A stretch of DNA of 64,000 nt from Oidiodendron maius Zn. Its lineage: Eukaryota > Ascomycota > Leotiomycetes > Myxotrichaceae. The position numbers were made by a program, and so were the translations under genes. The DNA lies in contig KN832870.1 of the NCBI GenBank assembly GCA_000827325.1, positions 1,798,001 to 1,862,000 on the forward strand, in the 5' to 3' direction. Below, one piece after another: positions 33,190 through 45,002 of this stretch. How positions within the stretch are numbered: the first letter of the stretch is position 1; every line of letters begins with the position of its first letter. The notes under the pieces are model-generated. The model had not been told where the DNA came from and did not search any database. It saw nothing but the letters and a program-made list of their open reading frames with translations.

Positions 33190-33770
33190 AGGCCTAGGTA
33201 AACTCGTCCAGTGGCAACTCTGAACCAAACTTCCTCCTTCTCCCTGGGATCAGACCACTGTCCCTGCCTCTGGTGTCCAGCCCTGTCTCTCACTCAGTTC
33301 TGTTCCTAGACGGCCACCGGGGGGCTGGTCGCTTCGCTATATGATTGGTCGCGGTTGTAGGGCCCTATCACCCTAGTCTCAAGCTCTTTGGTCGCGTATC
33401 AATGATTTAGTCTTCGTCGTTTCTAGAGGCTCACCCCTCTAGAAAAGTAGGGTTTTGCCCAGGTTCTCGGTTAGACGACCGCTGCTGTGGTATCCGGGAG
33501 CAGAAGCCGGGGCCAAGGTTCTCGGTTAGGCAAAAACCGCTGCTGTGATAACCGGGAGCAGAATCCGGGTTCAAGCTAGGCCTAGGGGGAGCAGTCCTAG
33601 GTAGACCAGCTAGTCATCTTCTGGGAGGCAACAGAAGAGGTGCCTAGAGCTGGATTCGAACCAACATCCCTCACGTACCACATCCTAGCGAGCGGGACGA
33701 GACTCGTTAGTCGCGACGACTTTTGGGACCCGAGGCGCACGACCACTGCGCCATCCAGGCGACCCTGATC
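33190..33770 (-). repeat. tRNA-headed SINE-like repeat
   Basis: On the minus strand it starts with a tRNA-like head (A box TGGCGCAGTGG, B box GGTTCGAATCC, 33645-33770). A body follows that carries a duplicated motif of about 60 bp (GGTTCTCGGTTAG...CCGCTGCTGTG...CCGGGAGCAGAA) at 33462-33515 and 33516-33568. The anticodon and T regions are too irregular for a working tRNA gene. It lies just downstream of the recombinase gene. Confidence 0.4.
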
Positions 33771-34329
33771 TATAATGAAGGAGCAATAATTATAGTAGTG
33801 CGAATTTTATATACCCTAGTTCATTAAGTCTTTACCTTCGATCACAATCTCCCGTTTCCCATGGTTAGGTGAACTTAGCGCGAGCTACTTCAAGATTGCA
33901 TCCCATCGTCCTTTGGACTTCACATCCTTCCTGCTCATCAACTCCCAATATCGAACATCTCCTGTTAGTAAGATCGCGAGTGAAATGAATGTTGTATTAC
34001 AGGAATACTAAACTATAGTTAGTCCTCTCTCCTTCCCGCCACTCTTTTGACTAATCTCGACTCTCCACCACGAAGAGGTTCTGAGTCAAGGACATGCTGT
34101 ACAAGTTTCCCAAAAAGCAGTTCCGGAACTCCTAAGCAATACAACGCTGCTCTTCATTCACTACGAACCGTGATCGGGATTCCCTGCTAAAGGTAATAAT
34201 ATTCTAGTGACTTGGTCTCGGCTCTCCATACTCTATTAGAGATGAAGGTTCGTAGGGAACGCCAAGGTACAGGCGCCGAGTGAGTTCCCCGACCGTACAT
34301 ATGTAGCGGCCCTTGTTTTACAAACAAGA

Positions 34330-34960
34330 ATTAGTAATCCATTCTAGAGGTGGGAAACTTACTGAGGGTCTATCTCAGGACTTGCCTCGTCCCTATCCTC
34401 ATCCTCATCACCCTGAAATCGGCATGCCAGATAGAGCATTCACCGAGCATCTCGCGGATAGCGGGGCCTAGGGGCGATGCATCTGTGCATTCCAGCAATG
34501 CATCCAGCCAGACCTTGGGAACCCAAGGCTCTTTCTCTTGCTCCCTAGCCTCGTCGGACCGCTGATCAGCCTCTTCGTCCCAGAGGGCGTGATTACCGCC
34601 TGTCTCCAACAGGTCGACCAGCTCCTCGTCAACGTCAAACGACTTGACGTTAGCCTTGCCTGTAGATATCTCTGGTGCAACGCTAGTGACATCATCTAGA
34701 GTCTTACTTCTAGCGTCTTACTTATCTGTGCGTGCAGGTCTCGATTTCCCCTCAAGATCACCTGTCTGCGCAAGCCGCAACGTCAGACCACTAGTACGCG
34801 CAGGTGTTCCCGTGAGATCACCCGTCTGCGCTCGGAGATAACCTGTGCGATCTGTCTGCACCTTCACACCACCAGTGCGCGCAGGTGTTCCCGTGAGATC
34901 ACCCGTCTGCGCTCGGAGATAACCTGTGCGATCTGTCTGCGCCTTCACACCACCTGGGCA
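34330..34960 (-). repeat. coding-like remnant with 81-bp tandem repeats
   Basis: Two full 81-bp units (from about 34801 and 34882) and a degenerate third keep a 27-residue frame on the minus strand (AQTGDLTGTPART motif). After a stop the frame continues into acidic, gag-like sequence (LDALLECTDASPLG). It may be the remnant of a retroelement gag gene; this is not certain. Confidence 0.4.
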
Positions 34961-37223
34961 AACCTAGAAGAAAGAGGCTTTACCCTATTTAGCCAGTTCA
35001 ATACTTAATCCATCCAATCAGAGCTCGTCGTTCTCGAGGCTAGTCCTGAAGAGGAAACAGAGGTTGATTCGAAGAAGTCCTCGGATTTGGACGTAACTCA
35101 GTTGTCTTGAGCCCGTAAATTTCTACCCTTATCACCCGTATCTGTTCGTGTATCTACCCGATCCACCTAGCCAATCGTCCCTTCCGTTATATCAAGCCGA
35201 TTCGAATCAATAAGAGCCTTGAGGCTGTTGCTAGGCTTCTCCTTTGTCATGGCACCGGCTATGTTGTGCTTCCTATCGATCCACACTACTTGTGATACCT
35301 CTCTACACTTGTAGGCTTATCAAAGACACATTATATCGATCATTAATCGCTTCTCGTGTATTGTTCTGAGTCGTATAAGGTAGTCATAAAGGGATTTCAA
35401 GACAATGTAGATTGTAAGATCGATTGGTCGATGTAGGATCTGTTGAATCGTCTATTTGATCACTGCTGCGTTATCAAAACCCAAGGATATAGTATATAAC
35501 TCAGCTACTAAGATGCTTCAAGTAACACGCTTGTATTTGACTGAACTCTAGTAGATTATATTAGCTCTGTTGTCCTTATCTACTGTAATAACTATATATC
35601 TGATCTAGGAAGATATGTCGTGGTTGTTCGCAAGAGAAGAGTCTGTAAATATAGCCATATAAAGGGTCTGTAGGTCAAAGGGAACAAAGCATAGTCTTCT
35701 ATCAGGGTGATCAAGTTGCTAGGATAGTTGTTTGTTCAGAAAATCAATCTGTTTATCCGTAATAGTCGAATTAATCACCTGTACAGTAAAAGAGTATCCA
35801 AAAGCTTGCTCTGGCTTTGATACAGTTACAATATATACTCCTTAGGCACGTTAAGCGATATATAATTCGTAATCTGTAGCTAATTCAATCTTTGAAATCT
35901 GATAGGTCTGGCTGATTATAATTGAATTGTCTGTATCATAAAGCTAGATAACTGTACTATTAAAAAGAATAGGTGATATAGTTAGTAACTCCTAGTAAGG
36001 CTTTGAAGAAAAGGTCAAGGCTGCTTCTTCCTTATTAGCTAGGGTAGTATTAGCCAATAGTAATGTATCGATAGTTTTTATACTAATGACTCTATTACTA
36101 TGCTTCTTAATTAAGAGACAAGGATTAAAGGTTAAGTCTTCTATATCAAGCTTCTTAATATAGTGTTTGTAGTATATATTATGCTAGTAAGTGCCTGATT
36201 CAGCTAATCTGTAAAGAGGTTGGATAAGCTATAAAAACTTCGACTGAAGGCCTAGTTTAGTAGGAGGGTTAAGATAAATATCCCTAGTTAGCTGTATCTA
36301 AGACTGTATATAGGCTTGAGAAATGTCCTATAAATACAGCTTTATATTCTAGGTATAAAAAGAAGGTGCAAGACTTAAGAGTATCTGTTGACTAGCCTGC
36401 TAAATAGTTGGTGCTTATATGAGAATCTTATCCTTACCACTATTACTATATCCCTAGACGACTAGTCGGGATTTTTCAAAGGCTTTCTTAGTACTAGCGA
36501 ACTTAATCTTATCTATAAACCTAGTCTTGAAGAGCTGACTATTAGGTAGGATATAGTTGATGATTTTGAAGATACCGTGTTTAAATAAGCTGTTCAATTC
36601 CTTTTAGTAAGACTGTTCGAAAGGTTTACCATTAAGCTAGGTATTGGGATCAGGGATACAGATCGTAATATCAGCTATAAAAGAGTCATTAGAAGGTTGA
36701 GGTTGTTTCTGTAGATAGCCTTAAGGTCTTCATAAAGGCTCTGGTTGGCTAGGTTCTTCTATTATGATAGTATCCTCTAGAATAGTGTTGTCTGGCTGAA
36801 TAGCTGGCTGAATAGCTGCTTCTAGTAATAGGGTTTTATCTATAGGTTTGTCTGGTTGAATTACTTGCTCTGAAGCTAGTGGTTCCTGTAAATACAGCTT
36901 TATAACTGTAGTCCTGAACTGGATAGGTTGTCTATTGATTTCCACTATATATCTGCAAAAATGTTGAGCTGATTTTGACGTTAATGACAGCTTGACGGAT
37001 CTGCTTATGCTCCTTATTTTGATAGGTTTGACAGCCTACCTAATTATTTTGACGCGTTTGATAACCTACCTAAATTTTTGACGCGTTTGACAGCCCGCCT
37101 AAATTTTTGACGCATTTAACAGCCCACTTAATTATTTTGACAGGTTTGACAGGTTTGATAGGTTTGACAGGTTTGATAGGTTTAATATATTATTATTATT
37201 ATTTAAATATATTACTAGCTAAA

Positions 37224-37739
37224 TATTAGAGCGTATGTATTTAAGCATTAGAGCGTATATATTTAAGCATTAGAGTGTGTGTATTTGAGCATTAGAGTGT
37301 GTGTATTCAAGCATTAGAGTGTGTGTATTCGAGTATTAGAGTGTGTGTATTTGAGCATTAGAGTGTGTATATTCAAGCATTAGAGCGTGTGTATTCAAGC
37401 ATTAGAGTGTGTGTATTCGAGCATTAGAGCGTGTGTATTCAAGCATTAGAGCGTGTGTATTCGAGCATTGGAGCGTGTGTATTCGAGCATTGGAGCGTGT
37501 GTATTCGAGCATTGGAGCGTGTATATTCGAGCATTAGAGTGTATATATTCGAGCATTAGAGTGTATATATTCGAGCATTAGAGTGTATGTATTCGAGCAT
37601 TAGAGCGTGTGTATTCGAGCATTAGAGTGTGTGTATTCGAGCATTAGAGCGTGTATATTCGAGTATTAGAGCGTGTGTATTCAAGTATTGGAGCGTGTGT
37701 ATTCGAGCATTAGAGTGTATATATTTAAGTATTAGATTA
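37224..37739. repeat. 22-bp minisatellite, about 23 copies
   Basis: The unit is ATTAGAGCGTGTGTATTCGA plus GC, with mostly C/T and G/A variants between copies. There are no unique spacers, so it is not a CRISPR array. Confidence 0.9.
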
Positions 37740-37771
37740 GAGTATATATATTTAAGGGAATTACTTAGTTA

Positions 37772-38090
37772 TTTTGATGGTATTGACACAATTTTGATAG
37801 CTTACCTAGTGATTTTGACAGTATTGACGCGATTTTGACGGCTCACCTATTGATTTTGACAGCATTGACACGATTTTGACGGCCTACCTAGCGATTTTGA
37901 CAGCATTGATGCGATTTTGACGGCTCGCCTATTGATTTTGACAGTATTGACACGATTTTAACAGCCCACCTAGCGATTTTAACGGCATTGACGCGATTTT
38001 GACGGCTCGCCTATTGATTTTGACGGCATTGACACGATTTTGACGGCCTACCTAGCGATTTTGACAGTATTGATGCAATTTTGACGTCGT
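37772..38090. repeat. 41-bp minisatellite, about 7-8 copies
   Basis: The unit alternates GATTTTGACGGCATTGACAC and GATTTTGACGGCCTACCTAG plus one base. Related, shorter GTTTGACAG units fill 37010-37185. A/G and C/T changes dominate, as expected from RIP or decay. Confidence 0.85.
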
Positions 38091-38912
38091 TAGTACTATA
38101 TAAAAATTCTGAAATTTCCTGACGCTTAACATTTTTGCAGATGTAGCTATCTCTCCTTTAATTATCAAGAGCTTGTATAGCCTGTTCCATACCTTCTTGT
38201 GAATCTTCCAAACTAACACCTCTGATCTAGCTTCCAAATTATGTATATTATCGACTCGTGGGCCATTACGCTATCGTAGAGCGTCTATAACTTGTCGATT
38301 TGCCTATAGCTTCAAGAGTTCTTGGGTAGCTTTCTTGATAGTAGCTGTTCTCTGAGTAATTGAAGGGGAAGGAGGGTCAGATTTAGATAGTCGAGGGTAT
38401 AAGCCAAATACTAGCAAAGTTAGTACTAATCCGTCAGGTCCTATTATATCATTAATTGCCTTGACTAAGAGTTGTAAAAGGATAGCTTTGCCTGTAGTTA
38501 TACCTGCTAATTTCTCTAATATCTCTTTATATACATGGCGTAAAGGTGCATAATATCGTTCGATAATGCCTATTGATTGAGCTGCTTTAGTAGGAACTGC
38601 CTTGGTTCGAATACTCAGGGTCTGAGTGTTCTGTTGGAACTTAGTAGCCGTAAAGTTAGTTCCTGTGTTATAAACTATCAGATCTGGGGGTCCTAAGTAA
38701 GTGTCAATCCAGCAGAACCGAAGTATGTCCTATATATGCTAAGCTGTCATGTTTTCAAGCTATCTGGTAGCTTGGAATCGAGTAGCTTCGTCGATAATAT
38801 AAAGGACTGGTGACCCGTTGATATACATTATATCCGTATATATAGTGTAATTAAAAAAGATATCATTATTATAGAGCGTGAATTTGAATTATCGGGGAGC
38901 CTGGCTATTCCT

Positions 38913-39647
38913 CTAGCAAAGGGAACAGTATTTAGTGAGCTTCTGAATCAAGCTGAGATGCTGAGGATCGTCATGTCCAGCTCTATTAAGGATTGTATAT
39001 AGTCGTTCGATTGTTGGATGTCTGAATCGATGGTGTAGTTGGCGTAATTCAGGCTCTGTAAGGTAGCTGACTGCAGAGTTTTCCCATATAATGAAGGGAT
39101 GTCTGTAATTATGGATAACTGGGTGAGATCCTCCTGGGTAAATGATCTGGTCCATAAGATTGTTATAATACGCTCCGATCTTATCGAGGTCTTGGAGACA
39201 GAGAAGGAAAGGGGTGTCTGCATCAACTATATGGAATGTAGCTGATCCAATAGGCATATGAAGCTTTACAGATCCAATAGAAGTAGTGGCGCCAATTCCA
39301 AAACATACTGAGGTTGATCCAGTGGTTGTAGTATCTAGTATATCGAGATTGAAGGCTTTTGAATAGGCCTGATACTGGTTCTTTCCAGCCGTAGAGACCG
39401 TTGCTGCACCCGTATCGATCATTACTCCGGCGAAGTGGTTGTCTGAGTATCGAGTCAAGTAGGTTGATAGTTGCTTTGAGTCATCAATTCTTTGGGTAGT
39501 GGCGCTGGTCAAAGCGTATTCAAAGGCTTGATTAGCCACTATATCAACTATCTGTTGAGCCTGCTCTGTATTTACTGCCCCACATGTTGTAAAATAGGTC
39601 GTAGAATCAGGATTATTCGTATTCAACTGAGAGTCATCCGTAATCAA
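38913..39647 (-). pseudogene. copia protease and GAG-pre-integrase fragment
   Basis: The longest open piece of the relic, 244 residues. It has the active-site GVMIDTGAATVS, a hydrophobic strand pair around VKLHMPIGSATFHIVDADTP, and the HHCC zinc motif at its end. The integrase would follow directly but is broken by stops. Confidence 0.75.
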
Positions 39648-40329
39648 GGCTTCAAAAGCTTCTTGGAGATCATTCGTGTTATCCGTATCTTCAAGTTCAG
39701 TTATATATTATCGGAAGCCCTTATCAAAACGCTTCCTAAGCCTATCCATGGCTTCTTTACGCTCCTTAGGTGTATGATTGGTTGACTAATAGCCGGCTTT
39801 CTGATAGACTAAGCACTTTTTAGTGCAGTCTTGAGGCTGATGGTATTTTTGATCTTTTGATGGTCTATAAGACTGTCGTCTAGGTCTGAATCGAGAGGGA
39901 GGTAGTCAAGAAGGTCCATAATACTGGCGATCAACATAATATAGGTCAGGATCTAGTTCAGGATCAGGATCAGGATCTGGTGGGTCCATAATATAAGCAT
40001 TCGTAGGCTTAGACTGCTCAAACGTAGTGATCGATAACTACAAATCACTAATAATACCGGTCAAAGTATTACTAGCCTTATAACATGCAAAGCGATAGGC
40101 TTCATTAGCTCGACACGCATTAATAAGCTTATCATAGGCAATCTTATTATCATGATATATAGTAGGGAGGTTTTGTTGGATTGTAGTCATCTACTTAATC
40201 AAGATATCAAGATATTGAGCCGTGGTTTTGTTAGGATTCTCCTTGATCGTAGTATTCAGTGACAGAGTCTCCCATTTGAGTATGTTTAGACGGCCTTGTT
40301 CACTGGTTTCAAATCTCTTGCTTATAGCC

Positions 40330-40944
40330 TTACAAAGCCGGTTGATATTGTAGCGACTTTTGATGACATGCCTTGTAGTAGTAGTCCTTGGCTAGACCAC
40401 TAAGCATCATTGAGAAGGCTATGCTCTGGGCTTGTCTAGGGACACTAGCTTTCATATAGTTATCAAGGAATATACCGAATTTGAAGTCAAAGCTATCGTC
40501 TGGCTGTCCTGAATATCGATCCTCCTCAGTGTATATTTTAGCAAGGTTGGCTATCTGATGACTAAAGTCGGGCTGAGGTTCTTCGATCTGGGGAGTCTGA
40601 ATTCGAGGCATCTGAGGTATCGGATCTTGAGGGATTCGAGGCTGTATTGGTGGATGTGGTCTTGTCGGGCTTGTGGGAGGACTAGTATCGTAAATATCAG
40701 GTTGGTTCTCTGGCTGAGGGTCTTGTCGAAGCTCTTGTCGAAGCTCTTGTTGAGGCTCTTGTCGAGGTTCTTGCCGTTGTCCTAATACTGACTTGTAGGC
40801 ACTAAGGGATGGGTATCTGGCTGATCTAGACAGTCCAAAAGCTCGTTGATTTGTCTGAGGCGGAGTCGTAAAGCGGAGTTGAGGGCCTATAGATTGATTT
40901 TGAGGGCTTGGAAATCGAGTAGGAGGGGCTTGAGGTTGATTCAA
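40330..40944 (-). pseudogene. copia gag-like fragment
   Basis: 204 residues. The first 110 are Pro/Gln-rich with repeated QEPRQEPQQELRQEL. A helical segment follows (YSGQPDDSFDFKFGIFLDNY, SIAFSMMLSGLAKDYYY), typical of fungal retroelement gag. It then loses its frame. Confidence 0.6.
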
Positions 40945-40990
40945 AGGAGTCTTCTTGTTTAGAGCTTCGGGATCGTCTACTGGCCAGGGT

Positions 40991-42173
40991 AATTCACAAG
41001 CCGGTGCCGCCTATGCCAATATCTATATGGCCTAAAGAGAAAAAACGGGAGGGGAAAAAGTAGAGACAATAAGGCAACTCTAAGAAGTTTTGTTATCATA
41101 CACGCTGGATATTATCCACCAAAGTAGAGAGCATGTGTCTACAAGCGGGCGGGAATAGTTTAACCAATGATATTCACATATCTCTTAGTACTACTGCGAC
41201 AAAGCCCTGCACCGTTATCTACCCAATTCGACTTTATGTCATGGTAGCAATCCTTTGTATTAAACATCACAAATATCTTACTACAGTCGCTTGTAAACAG
41301 GGCTTCTCCTTGGCCCGAAGTTTTTGACTTACTGACGACCAGAGGTCTTAGGCCTTTTACAGAGGTAACCCGATATTACAATTACATGTTGATCCTATCC
41401 GTACCTACAGCACCTCCCGTGTATTAGGCTTCCTTTGCCCAACACCCTGACAACGGCCTATTTCGCGACAGTGCTAGATAAGTGTCATCTTTCACGTATA
41501 GCTAGTAGCCCAAGCCTCAACAGCCAGGTCATCTCGGTGCCCAATATCTTGCTGACGGCCGCGTAAGCAGCTCAAAGAGGATGACACAAGTCAAGGAGCC
41601 AGAGCTGACCAAGCCACGAAAATCCCAACTTGTAAGTTACCTAACCTTCATCCCTGCGAAACTCTATCATAAGAGGCTTTTGGGGTAGGAGGGGAGGGCA
41701 GGGGAGCCTTTTTTCCAGCTCTTCCTTGTCTCCTGCTCTTGTCGTGATATTTACGTGCTAGTACTTCTTAAAAGCCGTTTCATACCAAGTTTACAGTAAC
41801 TTATAATATATTATACTAAGTATTAATATTTCTAGTTCGTGATTAGATAGATAAATAGGTATGATTAAGCGTGGGTATAGAGGTTATAGTGGGTATGCAC
41901 TATAAATTTAGCGAGTATCCTCTGTAAATTTAGTGAGTGTAGCCTGAAGCCCACCAGATGACTAATAGACACGCCACAGTTGGCCGAAAAGGGTAATTGA
42001 TATGCGTGGGGTGGAACTTAGTCATCATCTGTGGTGTGAACTGGTGGAATGTAAGTTAACGCGAGCCCATCCCTGCAGCTTACCTGTCACACTTGACCAA
42101 CCAAACAGCAACTAAACAGCCACCAAACCCCACCAAACAAGTCTCACACCACCACCCCTCTCTGTCATTAATC
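40991..42173. other. intergenic between copia relic and E-A-G-x-S-E-S gene 1
   Basis: The 5' LTR of the copia relic might lie in the first 400 bp but was not recognised. The last 150 bp are the promoter of the next gene. Confidence 0.35.
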
Positions 42174-43179
42174 ATGGCATCATCTCTGTACCATCCTGCA
42201 TCATCTGCATCGTCAGCTTCGGTGTCTACACCTGCGTCAGCCTCTGCGTCAGCCTCAATGTCTAAATCTGCCTCAACCCCAGCTTCGTCTGCTTTGATGG
42301 CGTCGCAGGACACCAAGCCCCCAACTATTCAATTCACGACAGTTGAAGCGCTTTTTGAGCTAATTAATCGTGTTCCTGGAGATATTCTGATTGTTACGGG
42401 TATATCAGCTCAGCTCTATATATCTTTACTTGTAATTATACTAATTATTTTTAGAGGTCTCTTATCAAGATTTTGCTATAATTGAGAGAGAGAGAGAGAT
42501 CCGTCGACGCGGGATTCGGTTCCGTCGTTATTATGCAGACTCAAGACTCCTTATTATTACAATCCCGACTGGAATTCACGAAACCCTTCATGAAGAGCTT
42601 AACCAGCAGTATGCATATAAGCTTGTCCCAATGAATTTACAAGGATATTGGAAAACAAAAGGCGCTACTACATTTCGAGCAAGAGAAGGACACCCTGGTG
42701 GCGATGGTGGTGAAGGTGATTCGACTGGTGGGCCTATACCGGATCGCTTAGGACATGAAAAATGGCCTACACTAGTTATTGAAGCTGGGCATTCTGAATC
42801 ATTGCCCGAGCTAAGAGCAGATATGAGATGGTGGTTCTCTACATCAAATCATGATGTCAAGATTGTGATTCTTGCTAAATTTGATGGCGGGCAAAGTTCA
42901 ATTATATTAGAGAAGTGGGAAGAAGAAGAACGAGTACCTCGACAAGGAGCAGCTACAACCCGATGGTCTGCAGTAATGGAGCCAGTGCTACAACAAGCAA
43001 TCACAATTACCTACAATAACACTGGAGACCCTAGAAACACAGCATCATATACTGTCAATGGAGGTGCATTAGTACTGGAGTTTAGACTCCTATTCCTTAG
43101 AGATCCAGGTCTAGGAGAAGGGGATATTGTCTTCAGTATTCCAGAACTGCAATCTTATGCAGTAAACGTCTGGGCATAA
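42174..43179 (+). CDS. E-A-G-x-S-E-S family protein 1 (possible PD-(D/E)XK-type nuclease)
   Basis: Two exons (42174-42399, 42455-43179; 55-nt intron) give 316 residues. The first 50 are a Ala/Ser-rich low-complexity tail. The core reads WPTLVIEAGHSESLPELRAD, then MRWWF, then VKIVILAKFD and IILEKWEE. The same layout appears in the gene at 54379-55254 (FAVEAGASES, AKIWLEHEES, VVTIKIS). The E-x(n)-V-x-I-x-K order is reminiscent of PD-(D/E)XK nuclease folds, but I could not confirm this, and the family has no function I know. It is common as an uncharacterised protein in accessory parts of fungal genomes. The gene appears intact. Confidence 0.75.
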
Positions 43180-43335
43180 CGTTAAACAAATGCTTCAGAA
43201 TAGCGTAAGCTATCTTTTCTTCTTCCCTTGTGGCGCGAGCCATCTTTTATTTTCTGGAAACCGAGATCCCAGAACACCTGAGCAAGGAATCTATTGCTGA
43301 CTTGCTATTCTGTGATCCTTCTGGTTCACTTAGAT

Positions 43336-43680
43336 GTGCCCACTGGCGCATGATAGCTGTCCACAGAACCTACGGGTGTATTCCATATCCCTACGGAGGT
43401 ATGATGAGAGATTACCTCCTACGGGAGAGATTATATCCTACGGGAGGCTAGCAAAGTCGAACTCCCACCTGTACGTGGTGCCAGCTACGAACTGTGATTG
43501 TAATATTATCGCAGAGCCAACGGGAGACAAGCGCATTTTAAATACACTGCAGTTTGCAAGAGCAAACCAAACCACAGACCAAGGGACTATTGGGATATTA
43601 TCGTAGCAGGTATGACACCATCTGATATAAGATTTACCTAACTGCAGAATAGGCTGACATCAACTAGCAGCCTCAAGCAT
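43336..43680 (+). repeat. CTACGGG dispersed repeat, copy A
   Basis: It shares with 44782-44999 and 51281-51660 the order ATAGCTGTCCACAGAACC, TCCCTACGG, GAGGCTGGCAAAGTCGAACT (here GAGGCTAGCAAAG), GTGGTGCCAGCTACGAACTG. It lies directly after E-A-G-x-S-E-S gene 1. Short open frames in it are not genes. Confidence 0.7.
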
Positions 43681-43744
43681 CACCACAGTTTGTCCCTTCG
43701 ATCACGAAGTGCGAGATCACACTAACGTCCTTAGATATTGAACA

Positions 43745-44689
43745 CCTACGATCTCTGCAGACATCTCGTGACTTCTATTCTTCTACCAAGTAAGATAAAC
43801 TTATCCTCCAGGCATGCCTCTTGAATTGCTTCCGAGTTCTAAACCATATTTCTTTTTACATAGTGAAAACCAGGCCTCGCACACCAGTGACACCCTCACC
43901 TTTTCTCGATGGCAATAAAGTTGAAGAGATGGCGGCAGCTATGGGCGAGCCAGCTACACGAAGCGCCCAACAACAGCTCAAGGAGAATTGTCTTGAACGT
44001 GACAATTTTCAATGCATGTTAACAGGGATCACTGATATCTCAGCCCCAAAACATGGTAGAAGCATAGTGGGCTATTCAGGCCGTACAATACCCTCACATA
44101 TAATTCCCTTTTCACTAGGGTGCTGGGATAACAATGAAGAGGTTTGTTAGACATCTTTCACCATTCCTGCAAATTACTAGAAGTAGTTCTAGAATCAAGA
44201 GATTGCACGGATTTGGACAACCCTTAGAAGGTGCTTCCCCTGTCTTATGCTTCAGCCAAAACACATTAATAACTCTGCGAATTTAATGACATTATCCCAA
44301 GAGGCCCACTCGTCATTTGGTGCATTTGAGCTCGCTTTTGACCCAACTGTATGTCCTTACTCTCTTAAATGACGAGCATAATGTACTAATTTAGATAGGG
44401 AGAACCAAACGAATACGAAATCTTTACCTTTCCTGGGTACCCGACAATACTTGACCTACATATGCCCCAGCCTAATATGTACGGCAAGCGTATTATTAAA
44501 TTTACAAGCTACTCAGACGCAGAACTCCCAAGCAGCGTAGTACTCCAAATTCACGCTACGCTTTCAAAAATATTGCATGCTTCAGGAATGGGCAAACATA
44601 TTGATGATGTCATGAGAGAGCGAGATAGGATCAGAGGCCTTTCAAGCGATGGTAGCACTGACATCTCACGTCTTCTATTTGCGTTTTAG
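43745..44689 (+). pseudogene. HNH nuclease gene, 5'-decayed paralogue
   Basis: Exons 43864-44141, 44193-44348 and 44399-44689 match exons 2-4 of the intact HNH gene at 49966-51288, with the same intron positions. The catalytic motif is present: CMLTG, SHIIPFS (His), NLMTLSQEAHSSF (Asn and His). Exon 1 is broken: only its last 17 or so residues (YDLCRHLVTSILLP against EDLYSVFNNLVTGLAVP) can be read, after an in-frame stop, and it lacks a start. Unless an unseen upstream exon supplies one, it is a pseudogene. Copy B of the dispersed repeat follows 90 bp after its stop. Confidence 0.7.
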
Positions 44690-44781
44690 ATGGTGTGACG
44701 ACGGTACTTGTTGGTCTTTGGCAGGCGGAATACGGTTTACGGACCGGCTTGCCCTTTTGTACAGTAGAACTCCCTGCCTTT

Positions 44782-44999
44782 TTGGTTGAAAACCAAAGTT
44801 TTCTTTTGAAAAACTGTTGAGTGCCTGTGATGGACCTCCTAGGCACGAGCAACGCCACATGTCCCTACGGGCGCATGGTAGCTGTCTACAAAACCTACAG
44901 GTTATGCTCCATGTCCCTACGGGCGCATGATGAGAGCTTATTCCTACGGGAGGCTGGCAAAGTCGAACTCTCACCTCTCCGTGGTGCTGGCTAGGAACC
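44782..44999 (+). repeat. CTACGGG dispersed repeat, copy B
   Basis: It follows the stop of the decayed HNH gene and fuses directly into the truncated patatin frame at about 45000. It shares the TTGGTTGAAAACC start and the TGTTGAGTG...GATGGACCTCCTAGGC segment with copy C. Confidence 0.75.
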
Positions 45000-45002
45000 T
45001 TC

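Larger units (their letters stand above)
36951..38142. mobile_element. 1.2-kb inverted-repeat element filled with minisatellites
   Basis: 19-bp terminal inverted repeats (ATCTGCAAAAATGTTGAGC at 36951-36969; its reverse complement with one mismatch at 38124-38142) bound the element. It interrupts the copia relic between integrase and reverse transcriptase. The interior consists almost wholly of tandem repeats (see the two repeat entries). No coding sequence; probably a non-autonomous DNA element. Confidence 0.65.
35250..40990 (-). mobile_element. Ty1/copia LTR retrotransposon relic
   Basis: On the minus strand, in order from high to low coordinates: a gag-like frame (40944-40330), an aspartic protease with IDTGAA and a GAG-pre-integrase zinc motif (HHRFRH...CSLC; 39647-38913), and an integrase core with DEATRF, DTYLGPPDL and IGIIERYYAPLRHVY (about 38870-38110). 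After an inserted element come reverse transcriptase (PLYRLAESGTY, about 36230) and RNase H (FTDSSLANNHD, about 35620). The frames are cut by many TAG/TAA codons where Gln/Trp would be expected, and the DNA is AT-rich, as after repeat-induced point mutation. LTRs could not be identified by eye. Confidence 0.85.

Noticed and set aside
33645-33770. Functional tRNA gene on the minus strand
   Set aside because: A and B boxes are present, but the stems do not pair and the sequence continues into a repeat body; SINE-like instead.
37224-37739. Regular 22-bp repeats that look like a CRISPR array
   Set aside because: There are no unique spacers between units, and this is fungal nuclear DNA. It is a minisatellite.
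42080-42316. Asp/Ala-rich minus-strand frame
   Set aside because: Mirror of the Ala/Ser-rich N-terminus of E-A-G-x-S-E-S gene 1.
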